A DNA stretch of 64,000 bases from Dastarcus helophoroides (GCA_028583605.1 CM053325.1:48244987-48308986); one strand, 5' to 3'. Positions 50,301 through 61,704 are shown, counted from the stretch's first letter. Program-made: numbers and translations. The notes: generated from the sequence alone by a model not told the origin.

Positions 50301-52999
50301 CATTTATATTATTAAGGGTTGAGAAAATATAATTCCAAAAACCTGAGATCTTGAATGAAAAAGAGACCACGATATTGATGAATTAATTCAGTGAACCATA
50401 GCTAACCTAAATTGCAAAGAAAAATTTTAAAATTATAAATTATAAATTTTACAGAGTTGCATAGTCGATTTTTAATTGATTTAACAGTATTAAAAAGCTA
50501 AGAACCACTTGTTACAGTCGAACTTCGATACTGTTAATAGTTCTGCCAGAGTGAATGGTTACCCCTTCCGCGTCAAAGGATGGGTTCCCTCCACAAAGTA
50601 TTAAATATGCCCTTAAGATGATGGAAAATTACATAAAATAGAGCGCATTTTTCTTCGATGAAGCGGTGATATAAACAAACTGTTGCTTCAACAACAAAGG
50701 AAAATAATCTTGTTTAAGTTAAAATAAAACTCAGAGAAAGAATAAAGCTCAATTGGTAATAGATTTACCATTTTTTGTTTTATAAACGTATGCCAACTTT
50801 TAGCAATTTTACGAATCCGCGCTGAAACGATCGATATCGTAAAAAAAGTGAAACAAATGCAATTTCAGATACAGATCATTAATAAAATTTGCAAGGTGCA
50901 ACGTCAATACCATATAATGAATGCGACAACACTTTCCAACGAAGTTCTAGTTTTATCGTGTTAATCATATAATTGTGCTATCACGATGGAAGTGAATGTG
51001 GATTACAGAAGATTATTTCCAGTATCATTCAATGTCCACTAAATACTTTCCCTGAGTAGGTGCTAATTGACCTTCTAATAGGAAAACTCAAATATCCAAA
51101 TAACATGTATACATTTTTATGCAGTAACAGTCAGATTGACAGATATGCTGTTCGTAGGCGTAAATAAGACCTCTCCCCAAGTTTTAACGTTCCCTCGATT
51201 TGTACAGGGAAAGAAAATTGATAGCTGGCATACGTTACCGCTCCATGAAATGTTTATGAAATCGCCCACAAGGGTATTGCATGCAATAACAGCTCAAGTG
51301 AGATTAATAGTTGATAAGAACATTTCGGTTTCAGTCCCAATTGTGCTTACGACTAACTAGATAAATTATTATCTGTCATTTCAGATTGCATGCCCCTAGT
51401 CTTTAGTATTGGGGTTAATTTTGAAATAATGAGAAATATATTGCACACTGATTTACCTTTAATTTATATTAACCTTCAATAAAACGCAAAGAATCAGAAG
51501 CATTCAATTAATAATTTATACAGTTGGGTTTTATTTATATCACATGAATGTGAATGCAAAGTATTGGATGTTCAAAGAATTTATTCATTGTGTTCTTGTC
51601 ATGTGACATATTAAGAAATTATATACATAACACAAATTAGTTTTGGAGAATATTTTTGAAAGACTCCATGAAAATGTTTACTGCATCTGGAGATAGTAAA
51701 GAATATACATTGAAGAACCGAACACTTCTTTGTAGAGATTTCTTTTAAATTGATAATTAAAATAATCGAGCTTTTTCTAATTTCTGGCTTACTAATTAAA
51801 GATCAAAAAGACAAAATGGTTTGGATTCTTTCATCGTGGATGATGAAAACTATAAAAAATGCAATATTTTCCAAGGCTTTGGATGAAATAACTAAGTAGC
51901 CTGACTTCATGCCATATGCTCTGGATACTAAATAGGATCCTTCTCTCTATTACATTAAAACAATTCGCCTTGAAAGTCATTACTCCTTTATCTGAACCGT
52001 ATTACCCATAGTCTGGGGTAATGCCGCTCAAAATTGTTTTTTTAATAAGTTTTATTACTAATTTTTGGTACAAGATAAATACGTTTTGTGCTGAAACGTT
52101 GATTACTGAATAGTTAAAATAATTTTATTTTGTCAGAGCGTTAAGTGAACGGCATTCCCCCTGCTTCCCCTATCAGTCGAAAAATTTGGAGTAATTAGCC
52201 TAGACGTATTCTAAGCTCATTTTACTCTCTGAAGAATAGAAGACTAGAAGTCATCCTTCAGAATTCTCTAAAGAAAGATATTGACAAAAATTTAGGTAAG
52301 GTATTAAATGAAGTTTTCGAAATAGGTTATTATATTAAGGAACATACATGTATCGCTAGTAAAAGAATCAAGAAGTTTTTAATAAAGGGGAAGATGTTAA
52401 CTCAGATATTTGATTTCTAAAATTTCAGTCGTCATGTCATCAACTTTTATTGAGAAACGTTCCATAGTAGCAAATTTTTTTATGCTACGTTCTTTCCAAT
52501 AAACAAATGCTACATCTACATGCGTTAATAAACATTTATTGTGTGGCGTGCATATATATTGTATTTAGCATAAATTTGCTCGTGTGCGTTAAAGTTTTAT
52601 TGATGTGGACTATACGCCACATACAAATTACGTGCATTTGAATATGTGGCGCAGTTCATATTAACCAAATTTCGGCACACAACCTCAAGATTTATTTATT
52701 TCAAAAAATTTTAAATATCAGATGAAGAAAAAGTACTTGTATTGCTATCTAGATCATTGCTTATTATTGAAATATGCATTGACCTTTGGAATAAAACATA
52801 ATACTTAAGTACTCTATGAAAATATACACACCCAAATTATATTTCCAAAAATCTTTCATTGGTAGATTTCCGTTTCTTCCTCCTAGTAGGTACACGTGAT
52901 CTCCAATCAAAATTGCACTGTGCTTAGACCTAGCAGAAGGTGCAGGATCGTTCGGGTCAGATGGAGCTACAGCAGTCCACATTTTTCTTATCGGAACAC
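43254..52999 (-). CDS. Kelch-repeat protein gene, six visible exons, 5' incomplete
   Basis: Joined exons are 52999-52832, 50027-49836, 46799-46677, 46618-46304, 45112-44630 and 44305-43254, giving about 777 residues in one frame with GT/AG at every intron. The first ~275 residues hold at least five Kelch blades, each with an RxxHSA(I/V) strand, a (L/F/Y)GG turn and a W..D/W.Y.. strand. Kelch propellers usually have six or so blades, so the first is probably in an unseen upstream exon. The C-terminal ~500 residues are polar and probably disordered, apart from a well-formed final segment (PLYIYIMGGKEQGQVTVFKR). No BTB, BACK or transmembrane segment is seen, so it is probably a cytoplasmic scaffold or adaptor. 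I recognise the architecture as conserved in insects but cannot name the orthologue. Confidence 0.85.
44306..44629 (-). other. Kelch gene intron (324 bp)
   Basis: An AT-rich intron with no insertion recognised. Confidence 0.8.
44630..45112 (-). CDS. Kelch gene exon (linker region)
   Basis: 483 bp. Acceptor atttttag|ATGTTGAA, donor AAAAAT|GTGAGTATT. It begins VELWERVAIPGIKPQPRAE, completing the propeller, then becomes Ser/Thr/Asn-rich (for example SSYLPNNRVAPSEKTYVFT) with no recognisable domain. The ATG at 45134 is upstream of the acceptor and is not used. Confidence 0.85.
45113..46303 (-). other. Kelch gene intron with a hAT-like terminus
   Basis: At 45608-45665 the plus strand reads CAGATCCAGGCCCACCGAGA, then gtgggcaaag and ccctggggccc. 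This is a G/C-rich block like the ends of hAT-type elements and comparable with 3568-3615. No partner end was found, so it is a fragment. The rest is AT-rich. Confidence 0.5.
46304..46618 (-). CDS. Kelch gene exon (blades 4 and 5)
   Basis: 315 bp. Acceptor tttgtag|AAACGGA, donor TTTTA|GTAAGTAA. It encodes two blades: SRHKHSAIIHADAMWIYGGM with GDLWKWDFASRNWYNIK, then LHSHAACRLPSAMIIFGGEK with TNELWKFSF. The last strand continues into the next exon (VELWERVAI). Confidence 0.9.
46677..46799 (-). CDS. Kelch gene exon (blade 3), short
   Basis: 123 bp. Acceptor ttttaag|GTGTAG, donor TTTCG|GTAAGT. It encodes VVTPNGRRGHSALVYRNSMI, IYGGYQDLRGSCNELWAFHF. There is no in-frame ATG; the exon was found from the splice signals and the Kelch pattern. 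Only 58 bp of intron separates it from the next exon. Confidence 0.85.
46915..47165. mobile_element. MITE-like element with palindromic ends
   Basis: The left part has 'aagggcattat', an 8-base loop and 'ataatgccctt' (46930-46962). The right part has 'gggtgttaaagtataataac' with 'gttattattcttataacacc' (47102-47151), about 9 bases apart. The outer ends 'cccaaggg' and 'acacccttgg' are inverted. It is non-coding. Exact termini and duplication are unclear. Confidence 0.45.
47320..48690. repeat. Three diverged copies of an intronic repeat
   Basis: 'gtacagtccactcgca' with 'acgaattccagagcttaaag' at 47343-47492 matches 'gtacaatccactcgca' with 'acgaataccagagcttggaa' at 48183-48316. A third copy (48500-48690) shares 'caagctgaactacactggaa' with 'caagttggactgcatggaaa' of copy 1, and 'agactTGGacaaagTTTTATCATC' type endings. 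The frames on the minus strand here are incidental. The family is not recognised. Confidence 0.5.
49086..49429 (+). mobile_element. Solo LTR in a Kelch intron, second copy
   Basis: Homologous to 26769-27143. Shared landmarks are 'tctgataaggggaaagcggc', 'ggcagataagcgttccagaa', a TATA-like actatataagg, 'gtcagttagagtcagtg', an AATAAA and the end 'ccgataagcccgtaaca'. The first base pair is GG, not TG. The 4-bp flanks are identical (atat at 49082-49085 and 49430-49433), a clean target duplication. It is oriented opposite to the host gene. Confidence 0.85.
49836..50027 (-). CDS. Kelch gene exon (blade 2)
   Basis: 192 bp. Acceptor tttttcag|TGTCCGG, donor AAAAAG|GTAAATT. It encodes SGKWQQLKPGG...LQEHSAVAYKDSIYVFGGEV and TPLWQYDIKNNSWRKLRSKK. 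The codon split on both sides is phase 1. The sequence beyond 49836 in the same frame is intron read-through. Confidence 0.85.
50028..52831 (-). other. Kelch gene intron (2.8 kb)
   Basis: AT-rich. The frame at 51136-51360 has no recognisable domain. A 'gtggcgtgcata ... tatacgccac' inverted pair lies at 52542-52622. No full element is identified. Confidence 0.6.
52832..52999 (-). CDS. Kelch gene, first visible exon (blade 1)
   Basis: 168 bp. The acceptor atttcag|GTGTTCC and donor TTTGG|GTGTGTAT are on the minus strand. It encodes VPIRKMWTAV...SARSKHSAILIGDHVYLLGG and PMKDFWKYNL, a complete Kelch blade. It begins with the last two bases of a codon, so an upstream exon ending in phase 1 must exist. 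The in-frame ATG at 53021 lies upstream of the acceptor and is not the start. Confidence 0.85.
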
Positions 53000-55029
53000 C
53001 TGAAATAGTAACAAATGTCACCTAAACTGAAAATTTATCAGAAATGTAATAGACAAAAAAAATTCTATAACATATTTTTTGTATATGTAACAGTCACCAG
53101 TGACGGTTTCTTTCCCTGCTTTGAGACAATATAATACAAAGCGCTTTAAAATGAATTACAGAGTATAACTTTTTTAGAGGATATGATGCCTACGAGTTTC
53201 TGGTAAAAATAAAAATTCGTTTGGCGGTAACCAACGTGATGTCTCGGTCAGGGTCTTTAGTTATAGATGCCCCCCCCCCTTCAATGAACTTTCGTAATTG
53301 ATATATTAAGTTATTTTAGTTTTATATAATTCAGAAAACTTCTCCCTCAAAAAGACTAATATGCTGTTCATGGTGTTTACTAAGACATCATTCTTCTGAT
53401 GCCACATATTCTTCAACTGAAGCTCTCTTTGTGTAAGCAAAAGTTTTGCCAGGCCCACTGCAGCGATCCTCATCGGTTGCTACTTATTTTTCTTATATTC
53501 CTCAAAAAAATAGGATCAGTTTATTTTCCCACTAGTAACACCACACCATTGAATGTTACCTTTGTTCAAGAATCGTCACTCTTGAAAGAATGCTCTTTTT
53601 TATTCCCAGCTCCATTCAATCGGAAATTATAAATTTTTTCCAGAATTAGAAACCTTATTTTCAAGAATACAATTACTGTGCTGCATTCGGCTTTCTTGGT
53701 TTATAAACAAAAATTGCTTGGGTTAACCATATTGCACATGAAAACAAGATCAAATCTTCCAATAACATTGTCCACATTTAGCTATGTGACCAGGCCAATG
53801 AGGATTCTTTCCTTTTTGATGCCTTTTGTTACTACTCTAATATATTTCCTATTCATGGTTTGAAAGCAAAAATTTTTAAGTTACCTGTATTTTGTAGAGA
53901 AGCAAACACAAGTCTTTTACAAAAATTCGCAACAATAAGAGTCGGAAAATGACTAATTGCGTGGATCATTTTCTTAGCGAATTTCTTACACATCAAAATT
54001 GTGACATGTGTCACGTAAAAAGAAAATTATAGCGACATCTTACAGTGGCCTTGATTTGACGGATTGTGAGAGAAAAAAAGGTTTAGCAGTCTATGACGAG
54101 GCTCTTATAGCTATTAATGTAACGAGATTATTATGCGATTTATAATAATCGAGGACGTCGCCAGGTGACGAGACGTTAGCCGAGTCGTCTGGCCACGTCC
54201 GAGATTGTTTAAATCGCTAATAATCGAGTTGCATTCAAAGCTTTAACGTATCATTGGCAACGATGACATAAAAAATCAACAAACTTTTAAAATGAAATTT
54301 GCATTTGGGGTATTATGATAGGTAACTAACATATTATAATTGTAAGTAGTGTATGTTCTACTAAGTTATTATGAAGATGCTAAATATTATGAGGTTAATA
54401 ATTATCAATAACGATCTAATTTTAAGAACACCTAATTTTCAATGATAAAATAAAGTCTTTTGGCAGCATTAGAAAATGAGGTGAAACAAATTATTTAAAA
54501 TTTTTGTTTCTTCGTCAGATTATGTGCATAATTTTTTTGACACCAGCTATTTTTATGACAGTACGATTTAATACATAGTATTGGAGTCATTTAACAAAAG
54601 TAGTGTATAATATGTCTGCTTGCTCTTTTCGGGGTATAATTGCTGACCACTTTCGACAAAAATTGGTAAAAGTTTTCCTAAAATCTGAGATACAAATTAG
54701 GCAAATATTCTACCACAGTATTTTACCCTCTAAAATGTTGAAGGAGATTTTAAAGAATTATATTGACATCCATTATATAAAACTGCACGCCTAATATACA
54801 ACAAGTGGTCTTTAAACTCTCAATCTGATAAATGTTCAAAGCTATTGGTCTGTGCATTAGAATATTGTCTTCTGGGATCTTCCCAGATAGCAACAGCTTT
54901 GCTAGTCGTTTGTGTTTCAACTGGTAGTTGGTAGTTCAAATTACCTATGATACATGCTTGAATGGCTGCATACTTCATTGTACATTCTATTTGCATATGA
55001 TGTGATCTTATTACATTCTCTTTTTCCAT
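53000..55029. other. Upstream or intronic region of the Kelch gene
   Basis: At least one more 5' exon must lie upstream of 52999, but I could not find a Kelch-type exon in this interval. A 10-base C run is at about 53271. A 210-bp minus-strand frame (55029-54820) has no domain I recognise. A CpG-rich patch lies at 54140-54260. Confidence 0.3.
54140..54260. promoter_or_regulatory. CpG-rich patch, candidate regulatory element
   Basis: In a region of generally scarce CG, this 120-bp patch contains around a dozen CG dinucleotides (for example gaggacgtcgcc, gacgagacgttagccgagtc, cacgtccgag). It is about 1.1 kb upstream of the first visible Kelch exon. It could be an enhancer, an untranslated exon or a promoter; none can be chosen from sequence alone. 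Confidence 0.3.
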
Positions 55030-57100
55030 CGATAATACGCAACGTAAAAACCTAAAGATTTTGAATTTAAAATCGAAAATTAAAAAAAAAGGTTAAAATT
55101 TAAAAAACATTGTTCCAAAATTTACAGAAAATTCGACATTTCAATATTAAAATTAAAACTTCTGGAAAGACTCAAGATAAAATTAAAACTTCTGGAAAGA
55201 CTCAGAAGGAAGAAATTTGGAATTTAAAATCAAATTTGTCGAAAATCTTGGATTGCAATATTAGAAAATTTATTACATAAATATTGATTAAAAATATAAA
55301 CTTAAAATGATCAGAACTCTGGAAAAGAAAGGAAACAATTTGGTATCTAAACACAAAATTTCGAATTTCGAAATTTCTTAGCTTCTCGTCAAAATTTTAG
55401 GAGAAAAAGCAGAAAATCCAAAACGGAGTAATTTTGGGAAAATAATCAGTTTTGACAAAACCCATAACTTGCATAATATTTTTTTAAATATTCGAAAATC
55501 ATAAAAGAAGAATACTTTTATCTCAAATTTTTAAGGAAAGATTTAAATTTCAAAACTGAATTCGCAATTTCAAAAAAAATTTATTTATTAAAAAAAATGA
55601 ATTTGGAGTCAACATTTTAGAAAAAATAAAATAAAAATCAAAAGTATGCCCTTAAAACTGAAACAATTGGAAAACATTCAAGTTTCAAAAGAGTGATAGT
55701 TTATAATAAAATTTGAGTTTGAACTTGATACTTCATATCTGACCCATGATTTGTCGAAATTTTAAAATTGTAAAATTAAAAAGAAAATTTTCAAAATGAA
55801 AGTGAAATTTTTACAAGAAATCCAAATTTCGAGTTTGTAACAAACCTTTTTTAAAAAGAAAATTTTAGAAAAAAGAAACTAAAATTTATACTAAAAAAAA
55901 ATTTCGAAATTGAAGTTTGTAATCGAAAATTTAGAAAAGATATAAATTGTTCTATAAAAAAAATGTTCGAGCTGAAACACGAAATATTTAGAAAAAAGTC
56001 AAATGGTCTACAAAAAGTGAACACTTTTTGCAGTTACTTATGAAAATTTTACTTATTAAGTTCTTTTATAACTTCTAAACTCATATCTTTTAAGTCTTAT
56101 ATTTTCCAAATTGATAACACAATCCGGAAATTTTGCAAAATTCATATACAAATCTTCTCCTCAGAAACCAAGAAAAGTTAAAAAAAAACACAAGAACGCT
56201 TGCTCTTCCACGTTTTGATAGCTAAGCTTATCATCCTCAAAGAAATATGTCTCGGTTTTTTTTAAAGTTTTCTTGATTTCAGGGAACAAGATTTGTATAT
56301 CAATTTTCGAAAATAACCAAGGACCAACCCGTTGTACCGGAATTTTAAGAAAAAAACACTCAAAAAAAACTTAGTAGAAAAAATTTCGAATTTAAGCACG
56401 AAATATAGAGAAAAAAGGCGAAATTTTAGGGGAAAAAGTAAAAATAAAGAGTATTTTGTTAAAATAATAATCAGTTAGAAAAGTCGCAATTTATAAGATG
56501 TATTAACAATTTTCGAAATTTCAAAAAGTCGATATTTTGAATTTGAAATTTTAAATAAAATTGAATTAAGTTTTAAGTCTAAAAAATGTTTCAATTTGCA
56601 GATTATTTTAAAGTTGAAATTGAAATGTTGGAAACAAAGTAAAACCAAAAAAAAAAACTTTAAGAAAGGACCAAAGATATCCCAGAAACTACGAAAAGGA
56701 GACTTTTCGGAGTAACTAAAATGCAAATTTGTATCCAAAATTACATCATTTGCTAAATGTTCAACTGCCTGCGTGTCCAGTGGAATTTTGCCGCTCCAAA
56801 TTATTTTTTTTCTGCTAAAGAATGTAGGAAGAGCCGTAGTCAGGAAACTTACAAAAGAAGTTTAAAATTTATAACAAAAACTACCCGAAAAAAGGACTAT
56901 TGAAAGCAAATTTTGAATTGGGAAACAAAAAGGTCCAAATTTCGGAATGTTTCGAAACAAATTTAAAGAGAAAAAATTTCGAAAATACACATAAGACCAA
57001 AAATTTCACCAAAGGACGAAACTTTGAATTTTTAAGCGAACAACTTAAAAAAAGTGAACATTGAAATAAACATTTTGACGAGAAAATTCAAAAGCTTATA
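55030..57100 (+). repeat. Degenerate A-rich repeat tract, part 1
   Basis: Built of degenerate short units (aaattt..gaaaaa.tc type), purine-rich on the plus strand, like 4110-5960. It contains an exact 25-bp-scale duplication (aattaaaacttctggaaaga at 55150 and again at 55182). A module at 56278-56342 (cagggaacaagatttgtata ... ccaaggaccaacccgtt) also leads the tract at 22046. Frames such as 56475-56738 reflect composition only. Confidence 0.6.
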
Positions 57101-57611
57101 CGGTAAAACCTCGATATAACGATATAACGGACTAATTGGGAGAAGGGGTATCCCTTAAACCCGAAAATCCGCTATATAAAAATAGGTTAAAAAAAAATCA
57201 AAAAATAAGATATACATAATAAAGTTACTAGATAAAATATAACCGTCTTTGTTGCTTTCCATGTTGGTAATTATACCCTCGAATGTGACAAAATTTGTCA
57301 TGGTGGGGGTAAAATAATGTCCAACCCTATCGAAACCTACGCCTTGTTACATACATCGGGGAATCCCCTAATATGCTGTCGCTCCAGTAGATGCAGTTTA
57401 CGAGCAGGTCGGTATTATGTCTCAAATTCTAGTGTTAGACATATTACGTTATTATCATGGCAATTAAAAATTACTAAAGTGCGGTGACATTTGAATTTAA
57501 GCATGTATAATATTAACAGAATGTTTTTATTTTTGTTTAATTATATTAAATTTTTTGTCCGTTATATTCGAAGTCCGTTAAATAGAGGTCCGTTGTATCG
57601 AGGTTTTGCTG
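57101..57611. mobile_element. Pogo-type MITE
   Basis: The left end is CGGTAAAACCTCGATATAAC. The right end on the minus strand is CAGCAAAACCTCGATACAAC. TA flanks both sides (57099-57100 and 57612-57613). The 511-bp element has no coding capacity. The terminal words (AAAACCTCGATA, ataacggac) resemble pogo/Tigger-group Tc1-mariner elements. It interrupts the A-rich tract. Confidence 0.75.
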
Positions 57612-57613
57612 TA

Positions 57614-59337
57614 TTAAAATACACACTTTCTTGAACTTTGGAGTTTACAATCAAACTTTATTATAAAAGTGAAGATAACAATTATGAAAACAAAGTGGTT
57701 ATTTAAAAGAAAACGAAGAATTTATAACAAAACCTTGAGTTTAAACAGAAGATTCGAAACTAAAGCCAACATTTCGGGATTAGGATAGAAATTTTAAAAT
57801 AAAATTTAAATCCGAGATGAAATTATAAATTTAAAGCAATAATTTTAAGAAAAACATTGCCATTTTGAAAAAAAAAGTCGACAAAAAACAATCTCCTAAT
57901 GGTCTCGAAATGCCAATACGAAAACGACATTTTGGACTGAAATCTCAAAATAAATGAACATTTCTAGAATAAGCTAAAATTTGAATTTTCAAATTGAATT
58001 TTTAAGAAAATAATTAAAAATTGAAAACCTAAATTTTTAGTAAAATACATTTCAAAAAAATCTGCAATTACCAATTTCTTATTATTATTTTTATTAGATT
58101 TTTAGGTTTCAAGTCAAAATGATAAAAAAAATGTTTGCGAGTAAAGAATAAAAAAAATTCGAGAAAAAGTCAAAATTTCAAAATCAGAATAAAACTTCTG
58201 ATATTAAAAGGCCAACATCACAAATTTTGGTTCAAATTTTGCAAAAAAAAAGTCGAAGTTTAACGATAAATGCCAAAAATTTTAAAAGCCACATACAAAA
58301 TTAAACAGTTTTCAATCGAAATTTTGAAAAAAATTAAAGTTTAAATTATACTTAGGATATTCAGAAGAAATACAATATTTTCAAGTGAAGAAACTGTTAA
58401 AATTTCTAATTGATTCTCGAGTTTTTAACACAAATTTTAACATTTTTACTTAAAGCTCAATTGTTCGAATTTTTTCCGATTTTTGATTTTTAAATCTGAG
58501 ATTTTATATGAAGCATACACTTTCTAAAAAAAGTCAAAATGTTGAGATTCAAAGTCGAAAATTTGAGGAAAAATCCAGCATTTCAAGATTAAGCTTGAAT
58601 CTTTGAATTTTTTTTAAATAATTTAAACTTTTCTTGAAATTTCTTCTTTTTTATTCAAGTTTACCATTTTAGGTTTTAAATATTTTAAAATAAATTTTAA
58701 ATTTTTCAGTTTAAAAATTTCACGCTTAAGATCCGTTTTTTGAGAAAAAACTCAAATTTTTAGAAAAACTCGAGATTTATGTAAACGATCTTTCGTGATT
58801 TATCACGAAATTTCCGAATTTAAAAATGTTAAATTTAAATTGGGTTTTTCAATAAAATTTTGAATGTTCTACTCTTTACTAAAGATTCAAAATCTCTTAT
58901 AAAGCCATAATTTTGAAAAACATTATTTAAGAAATTTTTTTCTATCAATACTTTTATAGATTTCGGGTTTTATACACAAATTTTTAGCATTTTTTAACTG
59001 GAAAATTTAGGATTTTTTTTACAATTTTAAGCATTTTAAGTCGAAATTTTTAATTTTTTGTAAAATTTCAACTTTATAATAAAGAATGTTGAAAATTTTT
59101 ATTGTGAAGTTAATTTCGACTTTTTTTCAAAGAATCGACTTCAAGTGAAAACTTCTGAAGAAAGTTTGACATTTTAAATTCAAAATTAAAATTTTTATCG
59201 TAGTTAACAATTTCGACCTTAATTGGGAAATTTTTTTGGTTTTAATCACCACATTTAAACTTTAGAATTATGTTTATTAAAAAAAATATTTCTAATAATT
59301 TCCAGAAAAAGTCGAAAATCTTGAAAAAAAATTTAAG
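57614..59337. repeat. Degenerate A/T-rich repeat tract, part 2
   Basis: Continuation of the tract at 55030-57100 beyond the MITE, with the same unit type. The strand bias fades and becomes T-rich after about 58400. No gene. Confidence 0.55.
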
Positions 59338-59491
59338 TTAAAACTCAGTGGCGGCTAGTGCTAAGGTTTGCAGGTTTGCGCAACCTCCAAAAAAAGGCTA
59401 GGATAAAAAAGAAAGTAAATTGTTTTTTATTTTGTTTGTTTTATTTATTGATAACAGATTTACCGCTACCAAACATACTGCTGCCGACTAT

Positions 59492-60457
59492 TAGTGTTGG
59501 GTGGCTACATAGCAATCTGCTACTTTGTCACTGCTACTTATTGAGTAGCAGTTGGAACAGTTATCAATTCCTAAAAGGAACTGCTACTTTTGGAACATAT
59601 AAGATCTTTCAGTCGCAGTTGTTACATATAACGTTATCGCTACCTGCTACTTTACTTACTTGACTCGATTAACTCCGTGTACTTTCAATCCGTTTCCTTA
59701 GGGAATTGTGGGCTTTATCAATGTTTTTCTTATATAATCGGAAGCATCTTGGAATTCTAATGTTTTTTCTGAATATAAATCGTTCTTGTAATAAATAATA
59801 AGTGATGTTGATAATCATGAAGCTTATTTTTATATTTTTACCCTCCTTTGTCTTTAATTAGTTACTATTAGAAAATTATGTCAAAATAAAACAGCTTAAT
59901 TGTACTGGTACCTTTATTTGCTATTGACTGGGAAATTTTACTATTTAAATCACATGTTTACCTCTATAAATACAGACGTCTCTTAAAATTCTCATAAAAA
60001 CAAAAATGATCAGTGTTATACCCTACATTCGAGTTTCCCTTTATAAAAGATTGTCTGCTAAATGAATTTAAAACATATCCATGTACCAATTCTCCTATCG
60101 TCCTTAGCGTAAGTAGTGTTATTGTTTAATCATATTGTGACAGGTAGCAGGAACGACTAAGTAGCAGGAACAGTTTAGTGGAGTAGCAGCTATTTCTTGT
60201 CGGTTGCCCCTACTGCGATTTGCGATCGCGTAACAGTGACAAAGTAGCACTAGCAGGTACTCTTTGTAAGTTGCTACTTGCTCCGTTCCATTCCGTTCAG
60301 ACTTTCAGTATCCTCAGTATACTGGGACTGCTATATGTGATCGCGTATTCATAATAAGTAACAGTGACAAAAGCAGCAGCTATTTAAAACTGTTACTTGG
60401 TTGTAACAAGAGCAACTCATAACTGCTACTTGTAAATAGCAGTTTTGCCCATCACTA
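59492..60457. mobile_element. Nested hAT-type MITE rich in GCTACTT words
   Basis: Left end TAGTGTTGGGTGGCTACATA; right end on the minus strand TAGTGATGGGCAAAACTGCT. The flanking 8-mers ccgactat and ctgactac agree at 6 of 8. The interior has many copies of gctactt and its complement aagtagc in both orientations, enabling hairpins. Non-coding; the frame at 60349-60576 is incidental. Confidence 0.6.
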
Positions 60458-60504
60458 CTGACTACAGCGGATTCCGCCGATTCGTAAGCGTTTGACGACA
60501 TTAT

Positions 60505-61278
60505 TGGGTACGTCCCGTTACCTGGGATCCGACCACATAAAAAAAATAAATTATTGTTACCAGAATTTTGTAGCATTTTCGTACCTTTTGTACCATAAGT
60601 TTTTAATTTATTACTCTTTTAGTTTCCAAGAAAAACAATATTACAACTCGGATCCCAGGTCAACGTAAGGATCACGACCACTTTAAAAATTAAATTTGAT
60701 TATACCAAATTTTGGTACTATTTTTATACCTTTTTGTACCCTCAATCAAAAATTTTGTACCACCACCCCAACTAAGAAAAATAATATTTTAATTTTTTCG
60801 GATTCCAAGCCTACGTGATAAACTGAAGTATACGTATCTATATCAAAAATGAAATCTGACCATACCATAATTTTGTACTATTTTTGTATCCTTTTGTACC
60901 ATCAATTAAAAATTTTGTACCACCACCCCAACTAAGAAAAAAATATTTTAAATTTTGCGGATCCCAAGTCTAACTGGAGTAAATATCTACTTCAAAAATG
61001 AAATCTGACCATCTCATAATTTTGTACTGTTTTTGTACCCTTTTTTTACTATTAATTAGAAATTTTGTACCGCTACCCTAACCAAGTAAAAAAATATTGT
61101 AAAATTTTTAGGATTTCAAGCCAACTCAAGTACATATCTCCATCAAAAATAAAATCTGACTTTACCATAGTTTTGTACTATTTTTGTACCCTGTTGCACC
61201 ATCAATTAAAAATTTTGTACCACCACCTCAATTAAAACAAAAAATATTTTAAATTTTTCGGATCTCAAGTCAACGTGC
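60505..61278 (+). repeat. Tandem repeat, 150-159-bp unit, about 5 copies
   Basis: The marker ttttgtaccaccacc (with variants) occurs at 60754, 60913, 61063 and 61213. Units also share 'cggatcccaag', 'aaaatgaaatctgaccat' and 'ttttgtactatttttgtacc'. A degenerate first unit precedes 60650. It is subterminal in the hAT element. Confidence 0.75.
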
Positions 61279-61467
61279 CAAACATTGTTATCTGCTAAGC
61301 TAAAGAACGATTCAGCTTCACTGGCCATTTAATTTCAGCAACTTTATTTTTTTCTGAAAAGTTTAACCAACATAGAATCATTTTTCCTAAAAAGAATTTT
61401 AAAGAAACCGCTAAGGTTTATCCATTTTTTAATTTACAAAAATCAAGAACTAAACTAACTCTAATTT

Positions 61468-61704
61468 ATGAAACTGAAAAGTTTAAATCGTCTTTTGGTT
61501 TACTTGTACTCTATAACATTATTTCAAAAAACAGGGAGCTTAGTGAAACTAAATCTTTTTAAAATCCTTATAACTATTCCAATGGCTCCTGCTGAAGCAG
61601 AGTGGTGCTTCTCCAGTCTGGAAAGAATAAAATCTTTTTTAAAAAATACATTATGCCTGGAAAGATTGTCCGCATTAACGATGTCTTCAAAGAAAAGGAC
61701 TTAA
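61468..61704 (+). pseudogene. hAT transposase C-terminal dimerisation domain
   Basis: Residues 33-73 read ILITIPMAPAEAEWCFSSLE, RIKSFLKNTLCLERLSALTM, matching the hATC domain (TIP.S.AEAER.FS.L.RIKT.LRN.....RL..L). It ends SSKKRT. The catalytic core upstream is missing. The ATG at 61468 is merely the first in frame. Confidence 0.8.

Noticed and set aside
51136..51360. 74-codon plus-strand frame in a Kelch intron
   Set aside because: Short, no domain and no regulatory context; likely chance.
53000..53021. ATG at 53021 as the start of the Kelch protein
   Set aside because: A strong acceptor (atttcag) at 53000 lies between the ATG and the first Kelch residues, and the phase matches the other exons, so the ATG is intronic.
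53262..53285. C-run as a possible telomeric or G-quadruplex site
   Set aside because: It is a single homopolymer without repeated G/C tracts; it may be a sequencing-length uncertainty.
54820..55029. 69-codon minus-strand frame upstream of the Kelch gene
   Set aside because: It has no Kelch features, and I saw no splice sites that would join it in phase 1 to 52999.
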